From: Gimesia fumaroli
GTDB lineage: Bacteria > Planctomycetota > Planctomycetia > Planctomycetales > Planctomycetaceae
Length of the DNA: 64,000 nt
Assembly (NCBI RefSeq): GCF_007754425.1
Contig: NZ_CP037452.1
Location: 6,675,164-6,739,163, forward strand
Direction of reading: 5' to 3'
Part shown: in pieces, positions 28,920-38,227 of the stretch
Position numbering within the stretch: position 1 is the first letter of the stretch
How the letters are laid out: the number at the start of each line of letters is the position of its first letter
Program-made: the position numbers and the translations under genes
Notes under the pieces: generated by a model
What the model was told of the DNA's origin: nothing
Database searches by the model: none
What the model saw: only the letters and a program-made list of their open reading frames with translations

Positions 28920-29621
28920 CTATTCTTTAAGAGGCTTCAACCCGATCCGCGGGCAGATTTTTAACAAAGCACATTCGGTGCAGCGCGGCTTTCGAGCCAC
29001 ACAGGTGGCGCGGCCGTGCAAGATCACACGGTGAGAAAACGCGATCCATTCTTTTTTGGGCAGGACTTCGATTAAGTCACGCTCAATGATTTCCGGATTC
29101 TTGCTGGTCGTGAGCCCGAAGATATTACAGATACGTTTCACATGCGTGTCGACGACGACACCACTGGGAATTCCAAAAGCCGTGCCTAAAACTACGTTCG
29201 CCGTCTTGCGTCCCACGCCGGGCAGCGCTACCAGTTCTTTGAGCGTGCGAGGGACTTCGCCTTCATATTCATCCGTCAAAGCCTGCGCCATCTTGCGGAT
29301 ATTCGTCGCTTTCGCACGGAAGAAACCGAGCGGATAGACAATCTTCTCGACATCCGCCTGTTTACTGGCAGCCAGCTTGGCGGCGGTCGGGTACTTCTTG
29401 AACAGCGTCGGCGTGGTCGCATTCACACGTTCGTCAGTGCACTGCGCCGACAGAATCGTAGCAACCAGCAGTTGGAACGGCGAATCATGAATCAACGCAC
29501 ACTCCGGTTCGGGGAATAATTTAGCAAGACCGCGCGCGATTTTGCGGGCATGTTTCTTTTTGTCATCAAGCGATCCGACATAACCGGAAGTCTTCGCAGC
29601 CTGCGTTTGTTTTTTCGCCAT
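28920..29621 (-). CDS. nth: Endonuclease III (DNA glycosylase/AP lyase)
   Basis: Base-excision repair glycosylase removing oxidised pyrimidines; 233 residues from the ATG (an in-frame TTG at 29642 would add seven). The helix-hairpin-helix LPGVGRKTA carries catalytic Lys139, and Asp158 lies in VVDTHV. The C-terminal [4Fe-4S] loop has the exact C-X6-C-X2-C-X5-C pattern (C207, C214, C217, C223). The N-terminus has a short Lys/Gln-rich extension. Divergent from the LON-domain gene. Confidence 0.96.
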   Translation of the reverse strand: MAKKQTQAAKTSGYVGSLDDKKKHARKIARGLAKLFPEPECALIHDSPFQLLVATILSAQCTDERVNATTPTLFKKYPTAAKLAASKQADVEKIVYPLGFFRAKATNIRKMAQALTDEYEGEVPRTLKELVALPGVGRKTANVVLGTAFGIPSGVVVDTHVKRICNIFGLTTSKNPEIIERDLIEVLPKKEWIAFSHRVILHGRATCVARKPRCTECALLKICPRIGLKPLKE

Positions 29622-29756
29622 ATTTTCCGTGACAATTCCCAAATTGGAGTGCTAGTCTGGCTGGCATATCTGATCTCACTCAGCCGTGTTTCGTTGTGCG
29701 TCTCAGTATGTGGGACCACGGTTTGTTTTTCAATGAATGAAGTATAGAAATATACA

Positions 29757-30464
29757 ATGACAGCATTTAGCGAGCTTTTAGAGCAACGACTCAAAACATT
29801 TTCAGGCACCGTTCCTGTGTTGGAACTGGAGAATTGTGTGCTCCTGCCGGAATCGGTGCTCTCACTGAGAATCACCGCTACCGCCGATTGTCAATTGATT
29901 GCGGAAGCATTAGCGGCAGATGCTTTCGTCGCGGTTTCCCTGAAACGCACAAGCGGCGATCCTCGATCGCACAGAAAGCCTTCCACTGAGATCGACTCGG
30001 TCTGCCTGGCCTCTATCGTGGCGCCCTGTCAACTGGAGTCGGGCGATTATTCGCTGCTCCTGCAAGGTATCTGCCGCGCAAAATCGGTTACATTACAAAA
30101 CTCAGATCGCCCGTATCGTAAAGCAATTCTCGAACTGAAGCCCGACTTTTATGTCGATCAACCGGTCATCCAACGTGAACATCGCCAGTTCGAATTACTG
30201 CAGCAGTACGCCAGCATCTTTCTGGAACAGGCAAACGACCCCACTTATTATCATATGCTGCAGCGTGATATCACGCTCGGCAAACTATGTGACATTCTCG
30301 CCGGCACGATCAAGCTGGAGCCGGTCCTGTCTCAATTAATTCTGCAGGAACATGACGTCGATTTGCGCAGTGATCTCCTGCTGAGCTTTCTCAAAGCAAA
30401 GCTTCGCGAACAACAGCGCAATCCGTTCGCCGGCGCACTCTCGCTGGAATTCAGCCAGAACTGA
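29757..30464 (+). CDS. LON substrate-binding-domain protein
   Basis: Protein of 235 residues resembling the isolated N-terminal domain of Lon protease (PUA-like beta barrel followed by a helical bundle). It shows VPVLELENCVLLPESVLSLRI at the front and a helical tail (LGKLCDILAGTIKLEPVLSQLIL) close to the Lon linker. There is no ATPase or protease domain. Such stand-alone domains are widespread but their function is not settled; substrate or adaptor binding is inferred. Transcribed divergently from nth, 135 nt apart. No strong Shine-Dalgarno is visible. Confidence 0.85.
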   Translation: MTAFSELLEQRLKTFSGTVPVLELENCVLLPESVLSLRITATADCQLIAEALAADAFVAVSLKRTSGDPRSHRKPSTEIDSVCLASIVAPCQLESGDYSLLLQGICRAKSVTLQNSDRPYRKAILELKPDFYVDQPVIQREHRQFELLQQYASIFLEQANDPTYYHMLQRDITLGKLCDILAGTIKLEPVLSQLILQEHDVDLRSDLLLSFLKAKLREQQRNPFAGALSLEFSQN

Positions 30465-30628
30465 ACAGAAAGCCGGATGCAGGTCGGACAGATCTTACTT
30501 CCGTTTCGGCGAAACTCCTTGTGACAGCATCCCCGGTCACTTAAGATAAGGTTCTCTGTTGAATGGCTGCCTGACTCCTGATGCAGCCCGCTGTTTGCCT
30601 TTGACGATTTTGCTGAGGACGCGCTGCA

Positions 30629-32224
30629 ATGAAGAAGCAATCTGTTTTTCTCCTGTGTGCCATCATTGGCTTGCTGTTCTCAGAGAACGTCATCCAGGCA
30701 GAGTCAACAACCGCAAAGGCGAGTCGTCCCAATATTCTGTTTTGTATCGCCGACGATGCATCGTTTCCCCACATGGGCGCTTATGGCTGTTCTTGGGTCA
30801 AGACGCCCGGCTTCGATCGGGTCGCACGGGAAGGGCTGCTGTTTACCAACGCCTATACTCCGAACGCCAAATGCGCTCCTTCACGGGCTTGCATTCTGAC
30901 GGGCCGCAATTCCTGGCAGTTGAAAGAAGCCGGGAACCACATGGCTTTCTTTCCTCCCGAATTCAAAACCTATGTCGAAGCGCTGGCAGACGCCGGTTAT
31001 GTGGTCGGCAAGACCGCCAAAGGCTGGGCACCGGGGAGCGCCGTGGATGCCAACGGCAAACGCCGCGATCTGGCAGGCCCCACGTTCAATCAACAAAAAG
31101 CAAAACCGCCGGCCACTGGTATTTCCTCCATCGATTACGCAGCGAACTTCGAACAGTTTTTGAAAACCTGCCCGCAGGATCAATCCTGGTGTTTCTGGTA
31201 CGGCGGACTGGAACCACATCGCCGTTATGAATATGGTTCTGGCGTCAAGAAAGCAGGCAAAAAAACCTCTGACATCGACCGGGTCCCCTCGTATTGGCCT
31301 GACAACGAAGTCATTCGCAACGACATGCTCGATTATGCGTTTGAGATTGAACACTTCGATCAACATCTGGTGCGAATGCTCAAATCACTGGAAGAACGAA
31401 ACCAGCTCGATAACACGATCATCGTCGTCACCGCCGACAACGGCATGCCGTTTCCCCGCGTGAAGGGGCAGGAGTACGAACGCTCGAATCATCTGCCGCT
31501 GGCGATCATGTGGAAGCAGGGCATCAAGACCGGAGATCGCGTGATCGATGATTATGTCAGCTTCATCGATTTCGCACCGACGTTTGTTGAAGCCGCCAGA
31601 TTAAACTGGGAACAGACGGGCATGCAACCCACCGCGGGACGCAGTCTGACCGATATTTTTGAATCAGACAAATCGGGAACCGTCAATCCAAAACGCGATC
31701 ACGTGCTCATCGGCAAGGAACGCCACGATATCGGTAGACCGCATGACTGGGGCTACCCGATCCGCGGCATTGTCAAAGACGGCATGCTGTATCTGAAGAA
31801 TGACGAACCGGGACGCTGGCCGGCCGGGAATCCGGAAACGGGATATTTAAACTGTGATGGCAGCCCGACAAAGACAACGATTCTGGAACTTCGCCGCGAC
31901 GGCAAGCAGGAACAGTTCTGGCAATGGGCGTTCGGCAAACGGACCGCGGAAGAACTCTACTCGATTCAAGACGACCCGGAATGCATGAAGAATCTGGCGG
32001 CACTTCCGAAATTCCAGAGCATCAAGAACGCGCTGAAAGAACAGATGCACGCCGAGCTGACCGCGCAAAAAGACCCGCGCGTTCTAGGCAATGGTTCTGT
32101 GTTTGAGAAATATCAGTACTCAGATCCCCGCACGCGCAATTTTTACCAGCGGTACCAAAAAGGCGATGCCCCGAAAGCGGGGTGGGTCAACAAATCCGAT
32201 TTTGAATCCGGGCCACTTGACTAA
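30629..32224 (+). CDS. Secreted sulfatase (heparan N-sulfatase-like)
   Basis: Exported type I sulfatase of 531 residues, hydrolysing sulfate esters or N-sulfates of polysaccharides. Signal peptide residues 1-24 (ending VIQA). The formylglycine motif CAPSR has Cys82 as the residue to be modified. Metal ligands are visible at D42/D43 and in TADNG. The overall pattern resembles the SGSH (N-sulfoglucosamine sulfohydrolase) branch. TGAGGA precedes the ATG. It ends 18 nt from the convergent anti-sigma-like gene. No sulfatase-maturating enzyme or transporter is adjacent; planctomycetes typically carry dozens of paralogues. Confidence 0.93.
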   Translation: MKKQSVFLLCAIIGLLFSENVIQAESTTAKASRPNILFCIADDASFPHMGAYGCSWVKTPGFDRVAREGLLFTNAYTPNAKCAPSRACILTGRNSWQLKEAGNHMAFFPPEFKTYVEALADAGYVVGKTAKGWAPGSAVDANGKRRDLAGPTFNQQKAKPPATGISSIDYAANFEQFLKTCPQDQSWCFWYGGLEPHRRYEYGSGVKKAGKKTSDIDRVPSYWPDNEVIRNDMLDYAFEIEHFDQHLVRMLKSLEERNQLDNTIIVVTADNGMPFPRVKGQEYERSNHLPLAIMWKQGIKTGDRVIDDYVSFIDFAPTFVEAARLNWEQTGMQPTAGRSLTDIFESDKSGTVNPKRDHVLIGKERHDIGRPHDWGYPIRGIVKDGMLYLKNDEPGRWPAGNPETGYLNCDGSPTKTTILELRRDGKQEQFWQWAFGKRTAEELYSIQDDPECMKNLAALPKFQSIKNALKEQMHAELTAQKDPRVLGNGSVFEKYQYSDPRTRNFYQRYQKGDAPKAGWVNKSDFESGPLD

Positions 32225-32242
32225 CGCGATTCAGCGATTCAG

Positions 32243-32662
32243 TCAGTCTTCCTCTTTCGCCGACAGATAACCGGCTGACGACTGAAAATATTTCTGTCGC
32301 CGGCGTTCTGTCTCATTTGAGGCTTTCGATAAGCCGGCTTTGAGGTCTTCCAGATTCGCCGCACAATACCGGCAGCCGGTCTGATTCAAATGGAACTCGA
32401 CAAACTTCAGATAGTCGGGAGACAGCGTTTCGAGTAAATATCCTCCCAATTGACTTCGCGAAGGGCAACTCAGGCGATTGCGTCTCCAGATTTCACCCAC
32501 CGAATGCACGCCTTCATTCCGTTGGAGAGACAGACTGGCGAGCCGCACGCGCAGCGTATCGGAGTGTCTCAGAGCAGATTCAACCTGTGACATCAGCTCA
32601 ATGGACAGCGATTCATCCAGATAAGCCAATAATTCCTGATCGGTAAAAGGGCTTTCATCCAT
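32243..32662 (-). CDS. Anti-sigma-like zinc-finger protein (conserved planctomycete hypothetical)
   Basis: Small cytosolic protein of 139 residues with no signal peptide or membrane helix. The N-terminus (TDQELLAYLDESLS) resembles the first helix of anti-sigma domains. A His/Cys cluster, FHLNQTGCRYC (H-X5-C-X2-C), looks like a ZAS/zf-HC2 zinc site. AGAGG lies 10 nt upstream of the ATG; GTG one codon earlier is possible. A soluble ZAS-like protein could bind a sigma factor, but none is encoded nearby. Function not established. Confidence 0.65.
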   Translation of the reverse strand: MDESPFTDQELLAYLDESLSIELMSQVESALRHSDTLRVRLASLSLQRNEGVHSVGEIWRRNRLSCPSRSQLGGYLLETLSPDYLKFVEFHLNQTGCRYCAANLEDLKAGLSKASNETERRRQKYFQSSAGYLSAKEED

Positions 32663-33126
32663 CACTGGGCAGCCTCTGTAAAGTCAAAGATAATTAAGTA
32701 CATTTTGAAACACAATTCCCCATTATTGCTCAAGCAGAACGGGCTTTAAAGACTCTTTCTGTAAACAGTTGTGTATTTCGAAAGAAACGCAAGACAGGCC
32801 TCCCTGGTATGAAACTTTTTTGATAGATCGGTGAATTTAGTAAAAAAAGTAGCGAGGCAGGGCGTTTTTCCCCTGAGACAAAACGGTTTCTATTGCCCGG
32901 ATGGTTGTCGCTGGAAGGTTTGCTCGTTAGCATACCCTTAGAAATTGACGCGCTTAAGTTGCGCCTGGTGGCGCCGGAATGCTGTCACTGCTCGAATCCT
33001 TGCGATCCTATCGGGTCGCACCCGTCTATCAGTCATGTTAAAGTCAACACGTAAAAGTTTACTGATGGATTATCGTAGAGCGTGACAAATTTATTTGTTT
33101 GTTTAGAAGAAATTGAAGGAAACAAA
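32663..33126. other. Intergenic region upstream of the transketolase genes
   Basis: About 460 bp between divergent genes. It includes small inverted repeats (GCGC-TTAAGTT-GCGC near 32950 and TGCGA...TCGCA near 33000-33020) and a GTG at 33082 in frame with transketolase. No recognised promoter or riboswitch. Confidence 0.4.
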
Positions 33127-33969
33127 GTGGCTGCTCAAGCAAATGCCTTATCAATGGAAGAATTGAAGGAAAAAGGGAAAGTCCTTCGCCGTCTGATCAT
33201 CCGTATGACGACCGAAGCCGGTAGTGGACACCCCAGTAGCAGCCTGTCTGCTGTGGAAGTGGTGAACGCACTCTGGTTTGGTGGATTCATGAAATATGAT
33301 CCTGAAAACCCAACCTGGGATGCCCGCGATCGTTTCATCTTGAGCAAAGGCCACGCCGTGCCTGTGCTGTATGCCGCGATGGCAGAAGCAGGCTACTTCT
33401 CAACGGAAGACGTGATGTCACTTCGTAAGCTGGGTAGCCCGTTTGAAGGTCACCCAAATATGAAACGCCTTCCCGGAATTGAAGCCTCTACCGGCTCTCT
33501 GGGACAGGGACTTTCTTTGGGAATTGGCCAGGCTCTCGGCGCCCGTTTGAACAAAAACGGCTCCAATGTCTTCGTCGTAATCGGCGATGGCGAAATGGGT
33601 GAAGGCCAGGTCTGGGAAGCACTGGGCGCCGCTGAAAAGTACAAGCTGGGCAACCTGACTGCCATCATCGACCAAAATGGCTATCAGCAAACCGGAGCCA
33701 CTTCAGAAGTACTCGACCTGGGTTCCTTTGAAGAAAAAATCGCCGCGTTTGGCTGGCACACTCAGACCATCGACGGCAACTGCCAGGAATCGGTTGTGGA
33801 AGCGCTGGAAATCGCAGCCAAAGTGACCGATCGTCCCAAAGCGATTATTTCGAAGACCAAAAAAGGATTTGGAATTCTCCCAGTACTCGAAGCAGCGGGA
33901 GATACCAACTATCACGGCAAACCGCTTTCGCCAGAGTTGGCAGAAAAAGCACTTGCGTTACTCAGTTAG
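33127..33969 (+). CDS. Transketolase, N-terminal (TPP-binding) subunit
   Basis: First half of a split transketolase, moving two-carbon units in the pentose phosphate pathway; 280 residues from the GTG chosen because AAGGA lies 6 nt upstream (a GTG at 33082 would add 15 residues). Thiamine diphosphate is bound by the GDGE motif (153-156) with the companion Asn (IIDQNGY). The GSGHPSSS phosphate-binding loop is at 32-39. Two-gene transketolases are common in archaea and several bacterial phyla. The partner follows after 115 nt. Confidence 0.93.
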   Translation: MAAQANALSMEELKEKGKVLRRLIIRMTTEAGSGHPSSSLSAVEVVNALWFGGFMKYDPENPTWDARDRFILSKGHAVPVLYAAMAEAGYFSTEDVMSLRKLGSPFEGHPNMKRLPGIEASTGSLGQGLSLGIGQALGARLNKNGSNVFVVIGDGEMGEGQVWEALGAAEKYKLGNLTAIIDQNGYQQTGATSEVLDLGSFEEKIAAFGWHTQTIDGNCQESVVEALEIAAKVTDRPKAIISKTKKGFGILPVLEAAGDTNYHGKPLSPELAEKALALLS

Positions 33970-34084
33970 GACCTGCTCCTGATTCTCAGTGAGCGGAGTT
34001 CGCCGCAACCTGAGAAAACCTGATGGCAGCTCGAGTCAAATCAATATCTAAAGTCCAACACACAGACAAAAGAGACATATCATT

Positions 34085-35038
34085 ATGTATTTAGGCGAAA
34101 TTAGTGGATTGAAAGTCGGACAAGCCACACGCGATGCGTTTGGTGATGCATTAAAAGAACTGGGGGACAAATACCCTCAAATTGTGACCGTTGATGGTGA
34201 CGTTGGAAACTCAACACGGACGGAAGTCTTTGCGAAAGCCTATCCCGAACGTGGTTTCAATGTCGGGATTGCTGAAAGTAACATGGTCAGCGTCGCCGGC
34301 GGTCTGGCTTCTACCGGACACATCCCTGTCGTTGCCAGCTTTGCCGCGTTCCTGCTGTGCAATGCTTACGATCAGATCAGAATGTCGATCGCATTTCCAG
34401 GCATGAATGTCAAGCTTGTTGGTACGCACGCTGGTATTTCCATCGGTGAAGATGGTCCTTCACAGATGGGAATTGAAGACGTCTCACTGGCCTGCAGTCT
34501 ACCCGGTGTTGCCGTAGTCGTAACCGCTGATGCCGTTTCAACCAAAGCCGCAACTGCCGCAATGATCGAACATAAAGGACCTGTCTACCTCAGACTGGGT
34601 CGACCCAATGTAGCGGAAATCTATTCCGAAGGAGACACCTTCGAAATCGGTAAAGCCAACACAGTACGCGAAGGCGACGACGTGACCATTATTGCCAATG
34701 GACTGATGGTTGCTGGTGCTATTGACGCTGCCACCAAACTGGCAGAAGAAGGCATCAGTGCCCGTGTAATTGATATGCACACCGTCAAACCGATCGACGC
34801 GGATGCCATTCAGAAAGCAGCAAAAGAAACCGGTGCCATTGTGGTTGCAGAAGAACATCTGGCTCACGGCGGACTGGGTTCTGCTGTCTCCATGGTCGTC
34901 TCTCAAACCACACCAGTACCCATGGCCTATGTCAATGTAGGCGATTGTTTCGCCGAAAGTGGCGATCCTCAAGGGTTGTTGGACAAATACGGACTGACGG
35001 CTGCTGCCATCGTGGATGCTGTCAAAAAAGTCAAATAA
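34085..35038 (+). CDS. Transketolase, C-terminal subunit
   Basis: Second half of the split transketolase; 317 residues. It contains the pyrimidine-binding domain (about 1-165, with the ESNMVSVAGGLAS stretch carrying the conserved Glu that activates TPP) and the transketolase C-terminal domain (about 185-310, VVAEEHLAHGGLGSAV). Co-directional with the N-terminal subunit gene and closed by a strong terminator, so the two form one operon. A DXS-like activity is less likely given size and split. Confidence 0.93.
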   Translation: MYLGEISGLKVGQATRDAFGDALKELGDKYPQIVTVDGDVGNSTRTEVFAKAYPERGFNVGIAESNMVSVAGGLASTGHIPVVASFAAFLLCNAYDQIRMSIAFPGMNVKLVGTHAGISIGEDGPSQMGIEDVSLACSLPGVAVVVTADAVSTKAATAAMIEHKGPVYLRLGRPNVAEIYSEGDTFEIGKANTVREGDDVTIIANGLMVAGAIDAATKLAEEGISARVIDMHTVKPIDADAIQKAAKETGAIVVAEEHLAHGGLGSAVSMVVSQTTPVPMAYVNVGDCFAESGDPQGLLDKYGLTAAAIVDAVKKVK

Positions 35039-35047
35039 CAAAAACGG

Positions 35048-35083
35048 AAAGCCCCCTTTGAAAGACAAGGGGGCTTTCTTTAT
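35048..35083 (+). terminator. Terminator of the transketolase operon
   Basis: Perfect 11-bp stem, AAAGCCCCCTT (35048-35058) and AAGGGGGCTTT (35067-35077), with an 8-nt loop and a T-rich tail. Confidence 0.9.
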
Positions 35084-35137
35084 TGTTGCTGTTAAAAACA
35101 GATTCTAAGTCCCGTTCACATTTTGTGAGAGTACTTT

Positions 35138-36094
35138 GTGACTGAGTTTCGCGCGTTTCATAATACTGATCCACCGCAGCTGCTGAAATTATGGCATGCT
35201 GCAGGACTGGGAAGAGGAGCCGCGGAATGTCTCAGTATCGATGCTTTTGAAGTTCTGATTTTCTCACAACCCTATTTTGATCCCAACGGGTTGATTGTTG
35301 CGGTTGAAGATGGTGAAGCCGTCGGCTTTGTGCTGGCAGGATTTGGCCCCAACGAAGAGGAATCGGCACTCGATTATTCAATCGGCATTATCTGCGCTGT
35401 CATTGTTCACCCCAATTTTCGCCGACGCGGCATCGGTCGGGAACTTGTTTTACGGGCGGAAGAGTATCTCAAGTCCAAAGGGGCCATGAATATAACCGCT
35501 GGCCCATCAGGGTTGCTCTCCCCCTATCTGGTTGGCCTGTATGGAGGGACGCGTCCTTCTGGCTTCCTGTTATCCGACCCTCTGGCGGCGCCGTTTTTTG
35601 AATCGATCGGCTATGATGCCACCAGATCTATTCGGATTTATCAACGTGACTTACTCGGCCCCAAACCGCCAATCAAATTTCATCTGGTCAATCTTAGACG
35701 CAAAATGCAGTTGATGATTTCCGATGATTACCAAGCCCCCAACTGGTGGTGGCTGACGCGGCTGGGAAGACTGGAAACACTGCATTTCGAACTCGTTCCC
35801 AAAACGGGTGAAGGCGCTGTTGCATCTGCAACCGTCATCGGCCTGGATTTATATATCCCCAAATGGGAAGAACGGGTGATCGGACTGACTGATGTTTTCG
35901 TCAAAGAGAACGAACGTTCCAAAGGTTACGGGCAATCACTCTTACTGGAAATCGCCCGCCGCCTGCAGGATGAGTTGATTACAAAACTCGAATGGCACGT
36001 CGAAGAGTCTAACACGGTCGCTTCGCATGTTGCACTAGCCGTTGGTTACTATCAGATCGATACTGGTATTGTATATCAACTTGTTTCTCGTTAG
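35138..36094 (+). CDS. Tandem-domain GNAT N-acetyltransferase
   Basis: Cytosolic protein of 318 residues with two GNAT-type halves. The N-terminal domain (about 1-170) has a clear acetyl-CoA pyrophosphate loop, RRRGIGREL. The C-terminal domain (about 185-318) has the related NERSKGYGQSLL. Both halves keep the R/Q-x-x-G-x-G/A-type loop, unlike many double-GNAT proteins in which one is degenerate. The start is GTG with GAGAG 8 nt upstream. The next gene is an ornithine cyclodeaminase family member on the same strand, 115 nt downstream, so a link to amino-acid metabolism is possible but unproven. Confidence 0.85.
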   Translation: MTEFRAFHNTDPPQLLKLWHAAGLGRGAAECLSIDAFEVLIFSQPYFDPNGLIVAVEDGEAVGFVLAGFGPNEEESALDYSIGIICAVIVHPNFRRRGIGRELVLRAEEYLKSKGAMNITAGPSGLLSPYLVGLYGGTRPSGFLLSDPLAAPFFESIGYDATRSIRIYQRDLLGPKPPIKFHLVNLRRKMQLMISDDYQAPNWWWLTRLGRLETLHFELVPKTGEGAVASATVIGLDLYIPKWEERVIGLTDVFVKENERSKGYGQSLLLEIARRLQDELITKLEWHVEESNTVASHVALAVGYYQIDTGIVYQLVSR

Positions 36095-36209
36095 CGTGTA
36101 GAAAGAGGACCGAAACATCGTTTGATGTTCGATTCGAGTCGGAGTTCTTTAACTGTATATTCTTTACTTGGCAGCAGTCCTGATTCACTGAGGAAAAAGG
36201 TAACCGTTT

Positions 36210-37166
36210 ATGGCGGCTTTATATATTACTGAGGATGATGTTCGTTCTGTGATGGATATGGAGAAATCCATCCTCATCACACATAAAGTCTTCAAGGAGC
36301 TTGCCTCCGGTCGCGCCATTAATGTTCCCCGGCAGCGCGTTCGGGCTCCGGGAATCATGCTGCATACCATGTCAGCCGCCAATGAATATCTGAACTATGT
36401 TGGCTGGAAAGCGTATACAACCACAAAAGAAGGTGCACAGTTCCATGTCGCCATCTACGATCAGGAAAGCGGCGAAATGCGCGCGTTGATCGAAGGCGAT
36501 TTCCTCGGCCAACTCCGCACCGGAGCTGCCAGTGGTGTCGCCACCGAATACATGGCGCGCCCCGACTCCAAAGTGGTCGGACTGTTCGGCGCTGGCCTGC
36601 AGGCACGCACGCAATTACAGGCGGTCTGTCAGACACGAAAGATCGAATTTGTTTCTGTCTATTCGCGTGATCATGAAAAGTGCACCCGTTTCGCTGCAGA
36701 AATGACCGAACTTTGTGATGTCGAAGTCTCTGCCTCTCACTCTCCCGATGAAACCGCAGCGGAAAAAGACATTGTAATCTGTGCGACTACCAGTAAAGCA
36801 CCGCTCTTTGACGGACGCGTTCTGGATGAAGGAACCCATCTGAATGTGATTGGTTCGAACCACCGTACGCGACGCGAAATCGATCGTACCACCATCAAAC
36901 GCGCGGATGTGATTGTCTGCGATGATATTGACCAGTGTAAAAACGAAGCCGGAGATTTCATCCAGCCGGTCGAAGAAGGCATCACGGACTGGCGGCTGAT
37001 GCATAACCTGAGTGAGATCGTAGCCGAACGCCAGACAGGCCGCGCCACCGATGATCAGGTGACTTTATTCAAATCAGTCGGCCTGGCAGTGGAAGATGTG
37101 GCGATGGCCGTCAAGGTGTATGAACTCGCACTCGAAGAGGATTTGGGATCGGACCTGCCGTTTTAG
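36210..37166 (+). CDS. Ornithine cyclodeaminase / mu-crystallin family NAD(P)-dependent enzyme
   Basis: Cytosolic enzyme of 318 residues, expected size for the family, which includes ornithine cyclodeaminase, alanine dehydrogenase and imine reductases. The nucleotide-binding loop GLFGAGLQARTQL starts at about 124. Substrate-site residues are present: Lys67 in GWKAY and Arg103 in QLRTGAAS. AGGAAAAAGG precedes the ATG. The stop codon sits inside a hairpin shared with the convergent mazG. The specific substrate cannot be assigned. Confidence 0.88.
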   Translation: MAALYITEDDVRSVMDMEKSILITHKVFKELASGRAINVPRQRVRAPGIMLHTMSAANEYLNYVGWKAYTTTKEGAQFHVAIYDQESGEMRALIEGDFLGQLRTGAASGVATEYMARPDSKVVGLFGAGLQARTQLQAVCQTRKIEFVSVYSRDHEKCTRFAAEMTELCDVEVSASHSPDETAAEKDIVICATTSKAPLFDGRVLDEGTHLNVIGSNHRTRREIDRTTIKRADVIVCDDIDQCKNEAGDFIQPVEEGITDWRLMHNLSEIVAERQTGRATDDQVTLFKSVGLAVEDVAMAVKVYELALEEDLGSDLPF

Positions 37167-37185
37167 CAGCATCCATCGCTGCTAA
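37163..37185. terminator. Compact hairpin spanning both convergent stop codons
   Basis: TTAGCAGC (37163-37170) and GCTGCTAA (37178-37185) form a perfect 8-bp stem with a 7-nt loop. The TAG stop of the plus-strand gene (37164-37166) and the TAG stop of minus-strand mazG (37184-37182) sit at mirror positions. T's flank the stem on both sides, loosely. Confidence 0.55.
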
Positions 37186-38120
37186 GAATTCTGCTTTTCC
37201 TGACGCTTGACCGATTGATAGATCTCTTCCATTTCCTGTAAGGAAGCTTCCTGGATTGAGCGTCCCGACTGCTCCAGTTCCCGTTCGATCTTCTCCACCC
37301 GTTGTTGAAACTTGCGATTACTTTTCCGCAGTGCTTCTTCCGGATTGATCTTCCAGCGACGGGCAATGTTGGCCACCACAAACAGGATGTCACCCAGTTC
37401 ACCTTCGACGCGCAATCTCAGTTCCGGGTCGTCGAGTTCCGTATCCGCAATCACATCGGCATCCACCGTGGCCCGCGTATCGGGGATCTTGCCTCCGGGA
37501 TAAATTTCGTCCGCCAGCTCTTGAATCTCTTCACGCAACTTATCAAACAGCATATCACGATGCGGAAAATCATAACCTACCTTGGCCGCTTTCTCGGCTA
37601 CGCGCGATGCACGGGCCAGAGCAGGCAATGCGGCAGGTAGTCCATCAAAGATGGAACGTCTTTGCTTTTCCTGCTCCTTGATCTGGTCCCAGTTCTTGCG
37701 CACCTCGGCGGGAGTTTCTGCGTTGACATCGCCAAACACATGCGGATGCCGTTCAATCATTTTTTGGGTCAGACGATCAACAACGTGCGTTAAATCGAAG
37801 CGGCCTTCATCGGCGGCGATTTGAGAATCGAGTACAATCTGCAGCAGTAAGTCGCCCAGCTCTTCGATAATATGCTGATCATCGCCGGAATCGATGGCTT
37901 CCAGCAATTCGTAGGTCTCTTCCAGGGTATACGGCTTGATGGATTCCAGTGTCTGTTCCCGATCCCAGGGGCAGCCTTCAGGAGAACGCAGGCGGGCGAT
38001 TACATCACAAAGCTTTTTAACAGAGGGAGTTAAGACGCTATAATCAGGGGGAGTCCCCGGTGCCGGCGGGACATTCAGGTGTGAGTCAGCGGGCTCTGAG
38101 GGATGATCGGAATTTGTCAT
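37182..38120 (-). CDS. mazG: Nucleoside triphosphate pyrophosphohydrolase MazG
   Basis: House-cleaning enzyme hydrolysing NTPs/dNTPs to monophosphates; 312 residues from the ATG (the frame is open upstream, but that part runs into the promoter of the divergent gene). The N-terminal MazG domain begins LCDVIARLRSPEGCPWDREQT. Metal-binding acidic residues follow in EETYELLEA and EELGDLLLQIV. A second, weaker MazG unit (ELRLRVEGELGDILFVVANIAR) fills the C-terminal half. The N-terminus has a Pro-rich extension of about 40 residues beyond the E. coli protein. Divergent from a small secreted protein gene. Confidence 0.94.
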   Translation of the reverse strand: MTNSDHPSEPADSHLNVPPAPGTPPDYSVLTPSVKKLCDVIARLRSPEGCPWDREQTLESIKPYTLEETYELLEAIDSGDDQHIIEELGDLLLQIVLDSQIAADEGRFDLTHVVDRLTQKMIERHPHVFGDVNAETPAEVRKNWDQIKEQEKQRRSIFDGLPAALPALARASRVAEKAAKVGYDFPHRDMLFDKLREEIQELADEIYPGGKIPDTRATVDADVIADTELDDPELRLRVEGELGDILFVVANIARRWKINPEEALRKSNRKFQQRVEKIERELEQSGRSIQEASLQEMEEIYQSVKRQEKQNS

Positions 38121-38227
38121 TGTTCTACCGTATGATTCACCTGTAAACTGAAATAGTGTAGGATGAAGGTATCGTAGCGAATTCGGTTCGCTCTGAAAAT
38201 TCACAACCAATTTAAGAGGCATAAAAG

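Noticed and set aside
30510-30545. GTGAC...GTCAC inverted repeat after the LON-domain gene
   Set aside because: Only 5-bp arms and no T tract, so not called as a terminator.
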